A DNA stretch of 64,000 bases. It comes from Erysipelothrix sp. HDW6C. GTDB lineage: Bacteria; Bacillota_I; Bacilli_A; Erysipelotrichales; Erysipelotrichaceae. Positions 38,804 through 47,838 of the stretch are shown here, piece by piece. The translations under genes were made by a program, and so were the position numbers. The DNA lies in NCBI RefSeq assembly GCF_011299615.1, contig NZ_CP049861.1, positions 1,736,001 to 1,800,000 on the forward strand, given 5' to 3'. Each line of letters begins with the position of its first letter. The first letter of the stretch is position 1. Under the pieces are notes generated by a model. It worked only from the letters and a program-made list of their open reading frames with translations, did no database searches and had not been told where the DNA came from.

Positions 38804-39610
38804 CTAGATTTCAATATCATCAATATGTTTTGGATTTTGTTGCGCCTTGGGTGGTGCTTGCATATAGGTTGGCCCATATGTTGCTTCTAAATATGTTTCA
38901 TATTTACCCGGCACAGGTAACATGTGATTCTCAAACAAGACATCGGTTGTTGGAAAAACCACATCACGAGCAATGCGGCGATCAACAAACTTATCCCATG
39001 TCCATGTTACAGAAATAGCAATCTTACTGGAGTCACTATTTTTCTCTGAGTAACGGCGGGCATGATTCACAAAGCGTTGTTTTAACCACACAGGGTTCAT
39101 TTTAAGATTTTCAAACAATACGATAAATGGCATCATTACGGTGCTGAGTGTCCGGTGATAAAAATGATTTACTTTACTCTCAGACACAGTATCAAAGATA
39201 AAAATATCAATGAACAAACCATCGCCATCACATTTATTGTTCAGCAACGAGTTGACTTCTTTCACATACGTCCCACCCATTCGAAACTTCATGGCTGGGA
39301 TTAATACGTTGTAGCGTTTATCGGTTTCAAAGCAGTGAAAATAAAACGGCTCACGAATGTGCTCTTGAAGTACTTTGACCAAGCGATCATAGTTCGCGTA
39401 TGTCATCATAACGTCGACATCATCATCCCAAGGGATAAAACCTTGGTGGCGAATGGCCCCAAGTGCAGTGCCATCAGAGAGGGCATACTCAATATCGTGT
39501 TCTTTGCAAATACGATCAAACTCTAAGACGATTTCTAATGTTTTCATTTGTACATCACGCAGGGTGATTTCGGAACCATCACTGCGTGTCTTTAGAACAT
39601 ATTTTTCCAT
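38804..39610 (-). CDS. LicD-family phosphotransferase
   Basis: 268 aa from the ATG preceded by AAAGGAAA; nine further codons are open upstream. LicD/FKRP nucleotidyltransferase motif ALSDGTALGAIRHQGFIPWD followed by DDVDVMM, which holds the metal-binding aspartates. LicD proteins transfer phosphocholine or similar groups onto teichoic acids or capsule sugars. A LicA-like kinase is encoded at 61851. Upstream: -10 TATAAT at 39637-39642 beside a TACGATATCGTA palindrome. Confidence 0.88.
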   Translation of the reverse strand: MEKYVLKTRSDGSEITLRDVQMKTLEIVLEFDRICKEHDIEYALSDGTALGAIRHQGFIPWDDDVDVMMTYANYDRLVKVLQEHIREPFYFHCFETDKRYNVLIPAMKFRMGGTYVKEVNSLLNNKCDGDGLFIDIFIFDTVSESKVNHFYHRTLSTVMMPFIVLFENLKMNPVWLKQRFVNHARRYSEKNSDSSKIAISVTWTWDKFVDRRIARDVVFPTTDVLFENHMLPVPGKYETYLEATYGPTYMQAPPKAQQNPKHIDDIEI

Positions 39611-39702
39611 GGTTATTTTCCTTTTGCTCGTTTTCAATTATACGATATCGTAAATGCGAATACCTTACAGTAATGTCATTTTACCATAATTCCCTAAAAC
39701 TT

Positions 39703-39743
39703 AAAAAAAAGTTATAACGCATCTTAATATCTCGGTTATAACT
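39703..39743 (-). terminator. Terminator overlapping the rsmD stop codon
   Basis: Perfect 9-bp stem AGTTATAAC / GTTATAACT (39710-39718 / 39735-39743), 16-nt loop, eight T on the minus strand; one arm is rsmD coding sequence. Confidence 0.8.
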
Positions 39744-40287
39744 GGCACGCATTGTGGTAGTAATGAAGGGTCGTTGCTCCGTATTCTTTGCGATCATATC
39801 GTGACCAGGTGTGCAACGTTTCTGGTATATCAACATGTGAGTCTGTTTCAAGAATTAGAAGTCCTGATGGACTCAACAGTTCGTGATTCACAATCTGTTG
39901 TGCTATGGCAACAATATCTGGATATGCATACGGTGGATCCATAAAGACAATCTCGAAAGGACCTTGAACTTGATTGACAAGTGTCTTTGCATCGCCACGC
40001 TTTACAACAACCTTATCGGCTTCATTAAGCATCATAACATTCTCCATAATAATCTTTGCTGCGCGGTTGTCTTTCTCAAACACAACTGCCTGCTCCATGC
40101 CACGACTGATTGCCTCTAAGGACATGGCACCACTTCCACCAAATACATCCAAGAAGCGGCCACCATCGAAGTAAGGACCAATTTTACTAAAAATAGCACC
40201 GCGAATCTTATCAGATGTTGGGCGTGTGGTATTCCCTTTTAGGGTTTTTAAAGCACGTGAACCGTGCGTTCCTGCTACAATTCTCAT
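39736..40287 (-). CDS. rsmD: 16S rRNA (guanine966-N2)-methyltransferase RsmD
   Basis: 183 aa. Opening MRIVAGTHGSRALKTL, RPTSDKIRGAIF, SAM loop FLDVFGGSGAMSLEA and catalytic FMDPPYAYP identify RsmD. Modifies G966 of 16S rRNA in the 30S subunit. Its ATG overlaps the restored ftsW/rodA stop codon (ATGA), so the two are coupled. Confidence 0.95.
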   Translation of the reverse strand: MRIVAGTHGSRALKTLKGNTTRPTSDKIRGAIFSKIGPYFDGGRFLDVFGGSGAMSLEAISRGMEQAVVFEKDNRAAKIIMENVMMLNEADKVVVKRGDAKTLVNQVQGPFEIVFMDPPYAYPDIVAIAQQIVNHELLSPSGLLILETDSHVDIPETLHTWSRYDRKEYGATTLHYYHNACQL

Positions 40288-41515
40288 GATTGCTCCGCCA
40301 ACTTTTTCTTTTCGACGAGCACTTTCTGTTCGATGTTATAACGACTGATAACATTTTGGACCAATCCAATCGCCAACATAATCGCGATACGACTTGATCC
40401 CCGGCTGATATAAAGAGCAATGGTACACCTGTTAGAGGAATTAATCCTGTAACCCCACCGACATTAAAGATAAAGTGAATCATAATATACGATGCAGCGC
40501 CGATGAGTAAAATCTTATCACGCTCAAGTTTGACTAAAATTGAATATTTCAAGGTATTATACAAGACAGTACCATATCCAATTACAATTACAAGAATTCC
40601 AAAAACGCCCAATTCTTCAACGACAATTGCTAAGATAAAGTCAGTCTGTGCTTCAGGAAGGTATCCATACTTGTTGACACTGTTTCCATACCCTTTACCA
40701 AAGAAGCCACTCTCAAGTCCTTGAACCATAGCAACAAGCCCCATAAAGAGTTGGTAACCATCACCATAGCGATCCGCAAAGGGATTGGCTGATGATTGCA
40801 AACGCCCTAGCATATAAGGATGAACCCCCATCGATTCAAGTGTTTTCGAAATGAAAGCCAAACCGCCTTCTGTATCCAAAATAATTAAGAATATAACACC
40901 AATAAGCATAAGAATCATCATAACTTGTTGAAGGCGCGTTAACCGTCGGTTTGAAGGTACCAAGAAACAAATATATGAGATTCCCAAGATAACAACCGCT
41001 GATCCCAAATCTTTTTGTAAAATCGTAACAATAAATACCATGACCATCACAATTGCTAAGGGTTCTGTGATCAAATCACGCATCTTCGCAATTCGTACCC
41101 GGTCTTTATCACCCAATCGTAAAGCAATTAGAATTATAATCCATACTTTCGCAAATTCAGACGGTTGAATGGTAATGGGCCCAATGCTAATCCACGCTCG
41201 AGCACCACCCGCGGAATATCCCATAAGAATGGGCAAAAGGAGCATCACAATAATGCCACCAGTAATAATACGAGAGTACTTTTGCGCCCATTTGAAATTA
41301 AACATGCGTGCCGTAAATACCATCCCTACATAGGATACAACGACAAACCCCATCTCTTTGGCACCAATAAACATAAGCGAGCCAATATTGGCATCTGCTT
41401 TCATGCTTGCTGAAATAATCATAAGCACACCAAAAAGATTGAGGATGAGTACAGCCGCATGGATATAACGATTATAGCCCGCAGGCATCTTTAATGAGAG
41501 TTTCTTCTTTTTCAT
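40284..41515 (-). pseudogene. FtsW/RodA/SpoVE-family glycosyltransferase with 1-base frameshift
   Basis: SEDS-family lipid II polymerase of cell division or elongation, about ten membrane helices (PSEFAKVW, GLIPLTGVPLLFIS). After FISAG the frame is lost: observed AGDQVV, whereas one extra G in GGGG (minus strand, 40399-40402) gives AGGSSRIAIMLAIGLVQN, the conserved end of the family, stopping at TGA 40284-40286 on top of the rsmD ATG. Restored length 410 aa. Without correction the frame ends at 40211. The gene is normally essential, so an error or recent mutation is likely. Preferred ATG 41515, see promoter. Confidence 0.87.
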
Positions 41516-41521
41516 AGAGTT

Positions 41522-41530
41522 ATAATACCA
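41522..41530 (-). promoter_or_regulatory. Extended -10 giving a leaderless ftsW/rodA mRNA
   Basis: Minus strand TGG-TATTAT, then six bases (AACTCT), then ATG. Transcription would begin at the A of the ATG; no Shine-Dalgarno exists. Confidence 0.6.
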
Positions 41531-41658
41531 CATTAATACTGAAAATTATGCGAAACCCTTTCAAAAAGCACAAAAATAGGCTAATATAGTTGTAACGAGT
41601 TTGTTTATGAATACACATATAATTAAAGCTCACCGTTTTTTGGAATAGAGGAAATTAC

Positions 41659-42234
41659 ATGCACAAAATAAATATGGACACGATTGTCCTGGATCCAAAC
41701 CCCGTTTTGCGTAAAAAATGCGAACCGGTATCTTTTCCTTTGCAATCGGAAGACATTCAGACCCTGAATGACATGATGCAATACGTACGCGATTCTCGCG
41801 ATGAAGAACTGGCTGAGAAGTACAACTTACAACCTGCAAATGGAATCGCAGCACCCCAAATTGGCATTTCAAAACAAATGACTGCAATGGTCGTTGAATT
41901 GGAACAAAAAGATGGTACGTTTACTGAAGTTGAATATATGCTTATCAATCCAAAAATTGTTTCGCATTCTGTAAAACAAGCAGCACTGAGTTATGGTGAA
42001 GGATGTTTATCAATTCGCGACGAACACCCTGGTATTGTGGTGCGCAATCAGCGCATTAAAGTTGTTGCCTATGATTTAATTACAAACAAAGAAATCACAA
42101 TCGTTGCCAAAGATCTCTTAGCGATCGTTTTACAACATGAAATCGACCATTTAAATGGCGTGCTCTTTTACGATCACATTAATGAAACAGACCCATGGGC
42201 TGCAGACGAAAAAATCAAACTCATTGAATATTAG
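41659..42234 (+). CDS. def: Peptide deformylase
   Basis: 191 aa. Three family motifs: ANGIAAPQIG (the first Gly of GxGxAAPQ is Ala), EGCLSI with the metal Cys, and QHEIDHLNG with the two metal His and catalytic Glu. Removes formyl from nascent proteins. -10 TATAAT at 41618-41623; GAGGAAA precedes the ATG. Starts a four-gene unit def-rnjA-phosphoesterase-like-mnmM. Confidence 0.95.
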   Translation: MHKINMDTIVLDPNPVLRKKCEPVSFPLQSEDIQTLNDMMQYVRDSRDEELAEKYNLQPANGIAAPQIGISKQMTAMVVELEQKDGTFTEVEYMLINPKIVSHSVKQAALSYGEGCLSIRDEHPGIVVRNQRIKVVAYDLITNKEITIVAKDLLAIVLQHEIDHLNGVLFYDHINETDPWAADEKIKLIEY

Positions 42235-42248
42235 ATAGGAGTCATATT

Positions 42249-44039
42249 ATGACAAAAGAAGAAAATAATGTAAGTATCAAAAAAACCGATACCCTAGTCT
42301 ATGCATTAGGCGGACTGGGCGAAGTTGGAAAAAATATGTATGTCATCGAACACGAAGATGAAATTATCATCATCGATTCCGGTGTCATGTTCCCCGAGGA
42401 TGACCTTCTCGGTGTGGATTATGTAATCCCTGATTTCTCACACCTTGTGAAAAATCAAAAGAAGATCAAAGCACTCATCATTACTCACGGTCACGAGGAC
42501 CACATTGGAGGAATTCCATTTTTACTCCAACGCGTTACGATTCCGCAAATTTATGCACCACGTTTTGCGAAAGCACAAATTGAACGTAAATTAGAAGAAC
42601 GTAAAATCAAAACAAAACATCAAATTCAAGAGATTGATTCAAAATCAAAAGTCACAACAAAGCACTTTGTGATTGGATTCTTTAATGTTGTTCACTCCAT
42701 TCCTGATGCATTGGGAGTGTTGGTAAATACACCCAACGGACGCATTGTTTCTACTGGAGACTTTAAGTTTGACTTAACCCCTGTTGGTGAAAACCCAGAC
42801 TATCAAGTCATGTCATATATGGGTGAAATTGGTGTTACACTGCTTATGAGTGACTCCACAAACGCACAAGTTAATGGTTTCTCAATCAGTGAGCGTGATG
42901 TTGCCCGTGAAATTAATCGAATCTTTAAAAAAGTCGAAGGACGTATTATCATTGCGACCTTTGCCTCGAACGTCTACCGTGTCCAGCAGATTATTGAAGC
43001 TGCGATTGCACAAGGTCGTAAGATTGCTGTCTTTGGTCGTTCAATGGAGAATGTCATTACAATCGCCCGTAAACTGGGGCACATTAAAGCTTCTGACAAG
43101 AACTTCGTAAATGCAAACCAATTAAACAAGCTGCCTGCAAATCAAGCATTGATTCTATGTACAGGTTCTCAAGGTGAACCCTTGGCTGCACTAAGCCGTA
43201 TTGCTAATGGTACGCACCGTCAAATTAACATCATCCCTAATGACACAGTCATCTTCTCATCAAGTCCAATCCCAGGAAATGGACCGAGTGTATCACAAGT
43301 TGTTAATAAGCTAACACGTGCTGGTGCAAATGTACTTACAAACTCACCCTTAAACTCGTTGCATACAACAGGACATGCTTCTAAAGATGAACAAACATTA
43401 ATGTTACAACTTATCAAGCCGAAATTCTTCATGCCAATGCATGGGGAGTACAAAATGTTGAAAACACACCGCCAAACGGCAATCGAAACCGGTGTTGATC
43501 CCGATAACATCTTCATTTGTTCAAATGGTGATGTCATCGCCCTGCGTGATGAAAAAGCGTTTATGACCGATATCCGTATCCAAGCAGATGACATTTACGT
43601 GGATGGAAATGATTCAAGTGGACTTTCGACCGCAGTCCTTAAAGACCGTAAAGTCTTATCTGACAGTGGATTGGTTTCCGTAGTTGTTACCATTGATTCA
43701 CGCCAAAACAAAATCCTTACAAAACCAAGTATCGTAAGTCGTGGCTTTGTCTTTATTAAAGAAAACCAACCACTTCTTAAAGAAGCGGAACAAGTCGTTT
43801 ATGAAGCACTTAAGAAACGCATGCAAAAGAAGGTTACCTTTGGTGAAATCAAGAATACCATCCGTGGTGCCCTTGAACCCTTCTTATACAAACACACACA
43901 ACGCAATCCGTTGGTCATCCCTGTAATTTTAAACCAACGTTCTGCTGTGCAAACGCCACCTGCACCTAAAAAGGAAGCACCCAAGAAAAAAGCGCCACAA
44001 AAGAAACCCGTCGTAAAGAAGGAAGCCGATGTTGCGTAA
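42249..44039 (+). CDS. rnjA: Ribonuclease J
   Basis: 596 aa. Metallo-beta-lactamase/beta-CASP nuclease: THGHEDHIGG, later STGDFKFD, MSDSTNA, and MPMHGEYKML at the CASP C-terminal motif. Endo- and 5'-3' exonuclease of mRNA decay and rRNA processing. The basic, alanine/proline/lysine-rich tail (PAPKKEAPKKKAP) is a probable RNA- or partner-binding extension. Overlaps the next gene by 11 bp. Confidence 0.95.
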   Translation: MTKEENNVSIKKTDTLVYALGGLGEVGKNMYVIEHEDEIIIIDSGVMFPEDDLLGVDYVIPDFSHLVKNQKKIKALIITHGHEDHIGGIPFLLQRVTIPQIYAPRFAKAQIERKLEERKIKTKHQIQEIDSKSKVTTKHFVIGFFNVVHSIPDALGVLVNTPNGRIVSTGDFKFDLTPVGENPDYQVMSYMGEIGVTLLMSDSTNAQVNGFSISERDVAREINRIFKKVEGRIIIATFASNVYRVQQIIEAAIAQGRKIAVFGRSMENVITIARKLGHIKASDKNFVNANQLNKLPANQALILCTGSQGEPLAALSRIANGTHRQINIIPNDTVIFSSSPIPGNGPSVSQVVNKLTRAGANVLTNSPLNSLHTTGHASKDEQTLMLQLIKPKFFMPMHGEYKMLKTHRQTAIETGVDPDNIFICSNGDVIALRDEKAFMTDIRIQADDIYVDGNDSSGLSTAVLKDRKVLSDSGLVSVVVTIDSRQNKILTKPSIVSRGFVFIKENQPLLKEAEQVVYEALKKRMQKKVTFGEIKNTIRGALEPFLYKHTQRNPLVIPVILNQRSAVQTPPAPKKEAPKKKAPQKKPVVKKEADVA

Positions 44040-44829
44040 ATTTCGCCGACGCATCATTACGCTCACGGTAATCCTTGCACTGCTCTTAGGAGTCTACTTC
44101 GAGATGACAGTCTTTGCACCCAAGCGCGTGCGTTTACGATTTGAAACGGTAACATCGTCAACATTACCGGCATCTTTCAATAACAGCTCTGTTGCTGTGT
44201 TCTCTGATGTATTTAGTAATGTTGATAATTTACGAAAAGCAGTGGCACATATTAATGAATTCCAACCTGATATGGTCTTGTTTGCAGGAAACTTGTTCGA
44301 TACACAACCTGATGATGAAACAGTGAAGATTATTCAAGATCTTCTTGCTTCATTACCGGATAAGCTGGGCAAGTATGCTGTATTGGGGGATGTTGATGCA
44401 AATGCTGCCAACGATATCACCCGGATTACCTTGCAGAATGCAGGGTTTCGAATCTTAGATAATGGGGTCACACCCATCTTCAACAATTCAAACGAGTCGA
44501 TTCAACTGGTAGGACTCAATACCAATACCGAACCTGCCTTCCCAAGTATCAACGAGGCATTTACGCTGGTATTGGCTCACAATCCCGATGTCATTGATCA
44601 ACTTAGCGATAAGGCCATCCATTTAATGGTTGCTGGAAAGTCCATGAATGGGCAAATCCGTATTCCACTTCTTGGATCACTCTTAGATGGTCCACAACAT
44701 GATAAAAAAAGAGAGACCGTGAACAACACCCTCTTGATTCAATCATCCGGTGTTGGGAATCGCGAACCACAATTACGACTTCTTACCAATCCAGATGTCG
44801 TCATTATTACACTGAAGAACTCTCAATAA
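44029..44829 (+). CDS. Metallophosphoesterase-like protein lacking catalytic residues
   Basis: 266 aa with one N-terminal membrane helix (RIITLTVILALLLGVYF). The fold of YkuE-type phosphoesterases is traceable but every metal-site motif is changed: SDLH is SDVF, GD(L/F)xD is GNLFD, GNHD is GDVD, and GHTHGGQ is GKSMNGQ; only AHNPD is kept. I infer a membrane-tethered pseudo-enzyme, perhaps a scaffold. ATG follows AAGGAAG inside rnjA. Confidence 0.7.
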   Translation: MLRKFRRRIITLTVILALLLGVYFEMTVFAPKRVRLRFETVTSSTLPASFNNSSVAVFSDVFSNVDNLRKAVAHINEFQPDMVLFAGNLFDTQPDDETVKIIQDLLASLPDKLGKYAVLGDVDANAANDITRITLQNAGFRILDNGVTPIFNNSNESIQLVGLNTNTEPAFPSINEAFTLVLAHNPDVIDQLSDKAIHLMVAGKSMNGQIRIPLLGSLLDGPQHDKKRETVNNTLLIQSSGVGNREPQLRLLTNPDVVIITLKNSQ

Positions 44830-44859
44830 AAGGAGTTCTTTCGTTTCGAGGAGACACTT

Positions 44860-45384
44860 ATGAATCACAAACAAGCAGCCCATGAATTTATGTTACAGTT
44901 TTTAAACACTCAATCACGTGTTGTGGATATGACTTGTGGAAATGGACATGATACATTATTCTTGGCACACCATGCCCAGCATGTCTATGCAATCGACATT
45001 CAAAAAGCGGCAATAGAAGCCACTGAGATACTCACACAGGACTATGCTAACATTACCTTTCTCAATCAAAGTCACGATACTGTTGATTATAAAAAAATTG
45101 CACCTATAACAGGTGCAATCTATAACTTAGGATATTTACCAGGGAGCGACAAAACACTTATTACAACAGCAGCCACAACAATCGCTTCACTTAAAAAGCT
45201 TCTTGATGTTGTCAGCGATTTTATCGTCGTTTCATGCTACCTCAAACATGAGGGTGGTTATGACGAGTACCAAGCTGTAACCGCCTTTCTTGACGCTACA
45301 AATACCTCATACGAGACATTACGCTACGAAACACCGTTAAGCCCGGTAACGTATCTTATTGATTTAAGAAATATGACAAGATAA
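44860..45384 (+). CDS. mnmM: tRNA wobble-uridine methyltransferase MnmM (YtqB family)
   Basis: 174 aa. DMTCGNGHDTLFLA is the SAM loop and YNLGYLPGSDKTLIT is the family signature of YtqB/MnmM, which methylates nm5s2U34 in tRNA. Preceded by GAGGAGA. Its last 29 bp overlap the convergent Nudix gene. Confidence 0.88.
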   Translation: MNHKQAAHEFMLQFLNTQSRVVDMTCGNGHDTLFLAHHAQHVYAIDIQKAAIEATEILTQDYANITFLNQSHDTVDYKKIAPITGAIYNLGYLPGSDKTLITTAATTIASLKKLLDVVSDFIVVSCYLKHEGGYDEYQAVTAFLDATNTSYETLRYETPLSPVTYLIDLRNMTR

Positions 45385-45853
45385 AGCGTTCGCGCTGATG
45401 CACAAGTTCATTAACCATAGGCCGTGGCTTGGCTAATATATCAACCCACTCTTGGGGAGTTTTCCAAACAACTCCTTGAAACCATTCCTGTTCAGAGGCG
45501 GTCCATGCGGTCGCTTCTTTTTTTGTGATTGTACATACAAAAAAATGATGAACAGTGATAACTTCAAGTAAATTGTAACGATTGATTACAGAACCCAGAT
45601 ACGAGTCAATCCGACACGCAAAACCTACTTCTTCAAGCACCTCGCGATGGATTGCAGTTTCAGCATCCTCTCCAGCCTCAATTCCGCCTCCTGGTGTCTC
45701 GTAATGATCACGTGCACCAAAGATATCATCCCCAACAATATGCATCATGCCCATCCTTCCCTGTTCGTCAAACACCAAAGCACGTGCGGTCGAACGAATG
45801 GTTGTGAAACCTGTATTCTCATAATAATAATCATAGAATTCGTTAAGTAACAT
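45356..45853 (-). CDS. Nudix hydrolase
   Basis: 165 aa from the ATG that follows GGAGGG (frame open seven codons further). Nudix box GGIEAGEDAETAIHREVLEE followed by VGF, with all consensus Gly/Glu/Arg residues. Hydrolyses a nucleoside-diphosphate-linked compound; substrate unknown. It is preceded by a promoter, a roughly 100-nt leader and an intrinsic terminator just before its ribosome-binding site, so attenuation is likely. Confidence 0.88.
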   Translation of the reverse strand: MLLNEFYDYYYENTGFTTIRSTARALVFDEQGRMGMMHIVGDDIFGARDHYETPGGGIEAGEDAETAIHREVLEEVGFACRIDSYLGSVINRYNLLEVITVHHFFVCTITKKEATAWTASEQEWFQGVVWKTPQEWVDILAKPRPMVNELVHQRERFILSYFLNQ

Positions 45854-45872
45854 AGGGATTCCCTCCTGAATC

Positions 45873-45976
45873 AAAAAAAGACGCTTCTGCGCCTTTCAAT
45901 GAAGTTGTTGAATCATACAAACATCTTGGGTGGGGGGGTAAAGAATATTTGATGATCAACGAGGTCATCACTGACC
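45873..45976 (-). ncRNA. Candidate attenuator leader or small RNA before the Nudix gene
   Basis: From the predicted start at about 45976 the RNA has hairpin GGTCA-GTGA-TGACC, a linker with C7 and C3 runs, and at its end an 8-bp stem (45877-45884 / 45889-45896, loop TTCT in plus sense) followed by seven U. The terminator lies 5 bp from the Shine-Dalgarno. No known riboswitch class recognised. Either cis-acting attenuator or about 100-nt sRNA. Confidence 0.6.
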
Positions 45977-45983
45977 ATATATA

Positions 45984-46012
45984 ATATTACTACTATATCG
46001 ATGTTATGTCAA
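45984..46012 (-). promoter_or_regulatory. Promoter of the Nudix leader
   Basis: Minus strand TTGACA (46007-46012), 17-bp spacer, TAATAT (45984-45989). Confidence 0.75.
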
Positions 46013-46082
46013 TAAAATTAACGCATAATTTTTATTTTATACACAACAACATTATATTAAGGTCGTATGAATATACTCTCAT

Positions 46083-46109
46083 AAAAAAACATCACCGTTA
46101 GGGTGATGT
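46083..46109 (-). terminator. Terminator after ccpA
   Basis: 8-bp perfect stem (46089-46096 / 46102-46109), loop of 5, seven T on the minus strand. Ends the long trmB-to-ccpA run. Confidence 0.9.
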
Positions 46110-46120
46110 GGATTTGAAAT

Positions 46121-47116
46121 TTAGCTCTTGGTTGATTGTCTTGGTGTATACAAGTAGCTCAATTCGATTTCTTTATCATCGACTTCATCGTCATTTAACA
46201 TTTTTGTCAATACACGCATGGATACAGCTCCTAAGTCGTATGCTGGAATTGCGAAACTTGATAAACGTGGACGTACCATTGAGTTGTATTTTGAATCAAT
46301 CAAGCAGACAATTTCTAAGTCTTCAGGAATACTGAGTCCTTTTTCATGCGCTGCATTCATTGCTGAGATCGCTTGGGAGTCTCGGTTTGCAATTAAGTAA
46401 TCAAAACCAAGTGTTTCAATGTTATCCAAGAAGTAGTCGTATGAGCGACGGTACTCGGATGGAATTTCAATGTAACCATGATTCTTCAAGCCCATTTCTT
46501 CATAAGCACGTTTCACACCTTTATTCATTTGGTTGGTTGTGAAATCATTCTTACGGTCTTGAATGACAGCAACTTTACGGTTTTTGTCTTCATGGAGTTG
46601 TTTCATGGTTAGCTCATAAACAGCTTTTTCAATGTCGACATATACGGATGAAATTTGTTTATCAGACATCTTGTTTCCAATAATTACGATTGGGAACTGA
46701 TATTTGCTAAGTTGTTCGAGTTCAGCATCCATTAATTTGTCATTGTATATAATAACGCCATCAACGCGTGATTTGATAACATCATCAATAACGTCTTTGA
46801 TGTCAGTAATACCTTCATTCATTGTGTGCAACATAATGCTGTACTTGTAGATTTTCGCAACATCAATCAAACCATTAATAATTTGACCTGTGTATGCAAA
46901 ACTTGCTTCTGGCACCAACAACGCAATTGTTGTTGTTTTTTGTAATGCCAATCCTTGTGCAATCGCATTTGGTTTATAACCCAAACGATCAATTGCTTCT
47001 TCAACCTTAACCCGTGTTTCTTCACGAACAATCTCAAGTCCATTAATAACTCGAGATACGGTAGCTAAGGAAACCCCCGCCTCTTTGGCTACATCATATA
47101 TAGTAACGCGTTTCAT
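46121..47116 (-). CDS. ccpA: Catabolite control protein A (LacI family)
   Basis: 331 aa, CcpA length. LacI-type HTH at the N terminus (TIYDVAKEAGVSLATVSRVI) and hinge helix YKPNAIAQGLA, close to CcpA. Gene order murC - DUF948 - coiled coil - this gene matches Bacillus murC-ytxG-ytxH...ccpA. With HPr-Ser-P it would bind cre; cre sites are seen at 11883-11896 and 25210-25223. Another LacI regulator is possible but context argues for CcpA. Confidence 0.85.
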   Translation of the reverse strand: MKRVTIYDVAKEAGVSLATVSRVINGLEIVREETRVKVEEAIDRLGYKPNAIAQGLALQKTTTIALLVPEASFAYTGQIINGLIDVAKIYKYSIMLHTMNEGITDIKDVIDDVIKSRVDGVIIYNDKLMDAELEQLSKYQFPIVIIGNKMSDKQISSVYVDIEKAVYELTMKQLHEDKNRKVAVIQDRKNDFTTNQMNKGVKRAYEEMGLKNHGYIEIPSEYRRSYDYFLDNIETLGFDYLIANRDSQAISAMNAAHEKGLSIPEDLEIVCLIDSKYNSMVRPRLSSFAIPAYDLGAVSMRVLTKMLNDDEVDDKEIELSYLYTPRQSTKS

Positions 47117-47118
47117 AT

Positions 47119-47838
47119 TTATTTATCATCCTTCTCTTCGATATCGTTTTCAGTCACTTTATCAATAACATCTTGTAATTTGGTCGGTGTTTCTTTAAAG
47201 ATATCAGCCACATCCTCACCTGCATCAACAACTTCGTGATAGACTTCAGAACCTTTATCTTCAGCATCATTGATTTTATCAGTAACAAATTTTGTGCCGT
47301 CCTTAACAAGTTTTGAACCTGCTTCAACCGCTTCTTTTGTTTTCTCTTTAATTATGTCCGCACTTTTTTGGACCGTTGGATGTTTGGAAAATTCTTCCAA
47401 ACCCTCTTGAACTTTTTTGAATCCTTCATTTGCTTTATCCGCAATGCGATCCACAACGCCAGAATCTTCAATCTTCTTGAAGACATCTTTTGCCGATTCA
47501 TAAACACCTGTTGCAAGATTTTGTACGTCTTCAAGGAATTCATTCTTATCCGGTGAGCCTTGAAGAATGCTTAAACTTGAAGCAACAAGATCTTTATTTT
47601 TAGCAAGCAATGCCTCGGCACGCTCTTTCACAAGAGCCTCATTTTTAAACTCAGAAATAATTTCCAGTGAACGGACATTCATATCATTAATCGTATTGAT
47701 TGTTTTATCACGGAATGATAATAAACGTTCCTGTTCGGACTTCACAGCGATAATTTCATTGCTCTTGCTGTAGAACTCATATACAACATCATCAATTTGA
47801 TAAACGAGTTCATTTAAAATATCATCATATTTACTCAT
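47119..47838 (-). CDS. Coiled-coil protein in the YtxH position
   Basis: 239 aa from ATG 47838, which overlaps the preceding stop by 8 bp; an open frame continues 32 codons up but inside the neighbour. No membrane helix; heptad-rich, with amphipathic Lys/Glu repeats (KSADIIKEKTKEAVEAGSKL) reminiscent of LEA or apolipoprotein-like helices in YtxH proteins. Function unknown, perhaps envelope stress. Confidence 0.75.
   Translation of the reverse strand: MSKYDDILNELVYQIDDVVYEFYSKSNEIIAVKSEQERLLSFRDKTINTINDMNVRSLEIISEFKNEALVKERAEALLAKNKDLVASSLSILQGSPDKNEFLEDVQNLATGVYESAKDVFKKIEDSGVVDRIADKANEGFKKVQEGLEEFSKHPTVQKSADIIKEKTKEAVEAGSKLVKDGTKFVTDKINDAEDKGSEVYHEVVDAGEDVADIFKETPTKLQDVIDKVTENDIEEKDDK

Noticed and set aside
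45928-45938. GGGTGGGGGGG run as a G-quadruplex or phase-variable tract
   Set aside because: Only two G blocks, too few for a quadruplex; it lies in the Nudix leader and not in a coding frame. Its length should still be read-checked.
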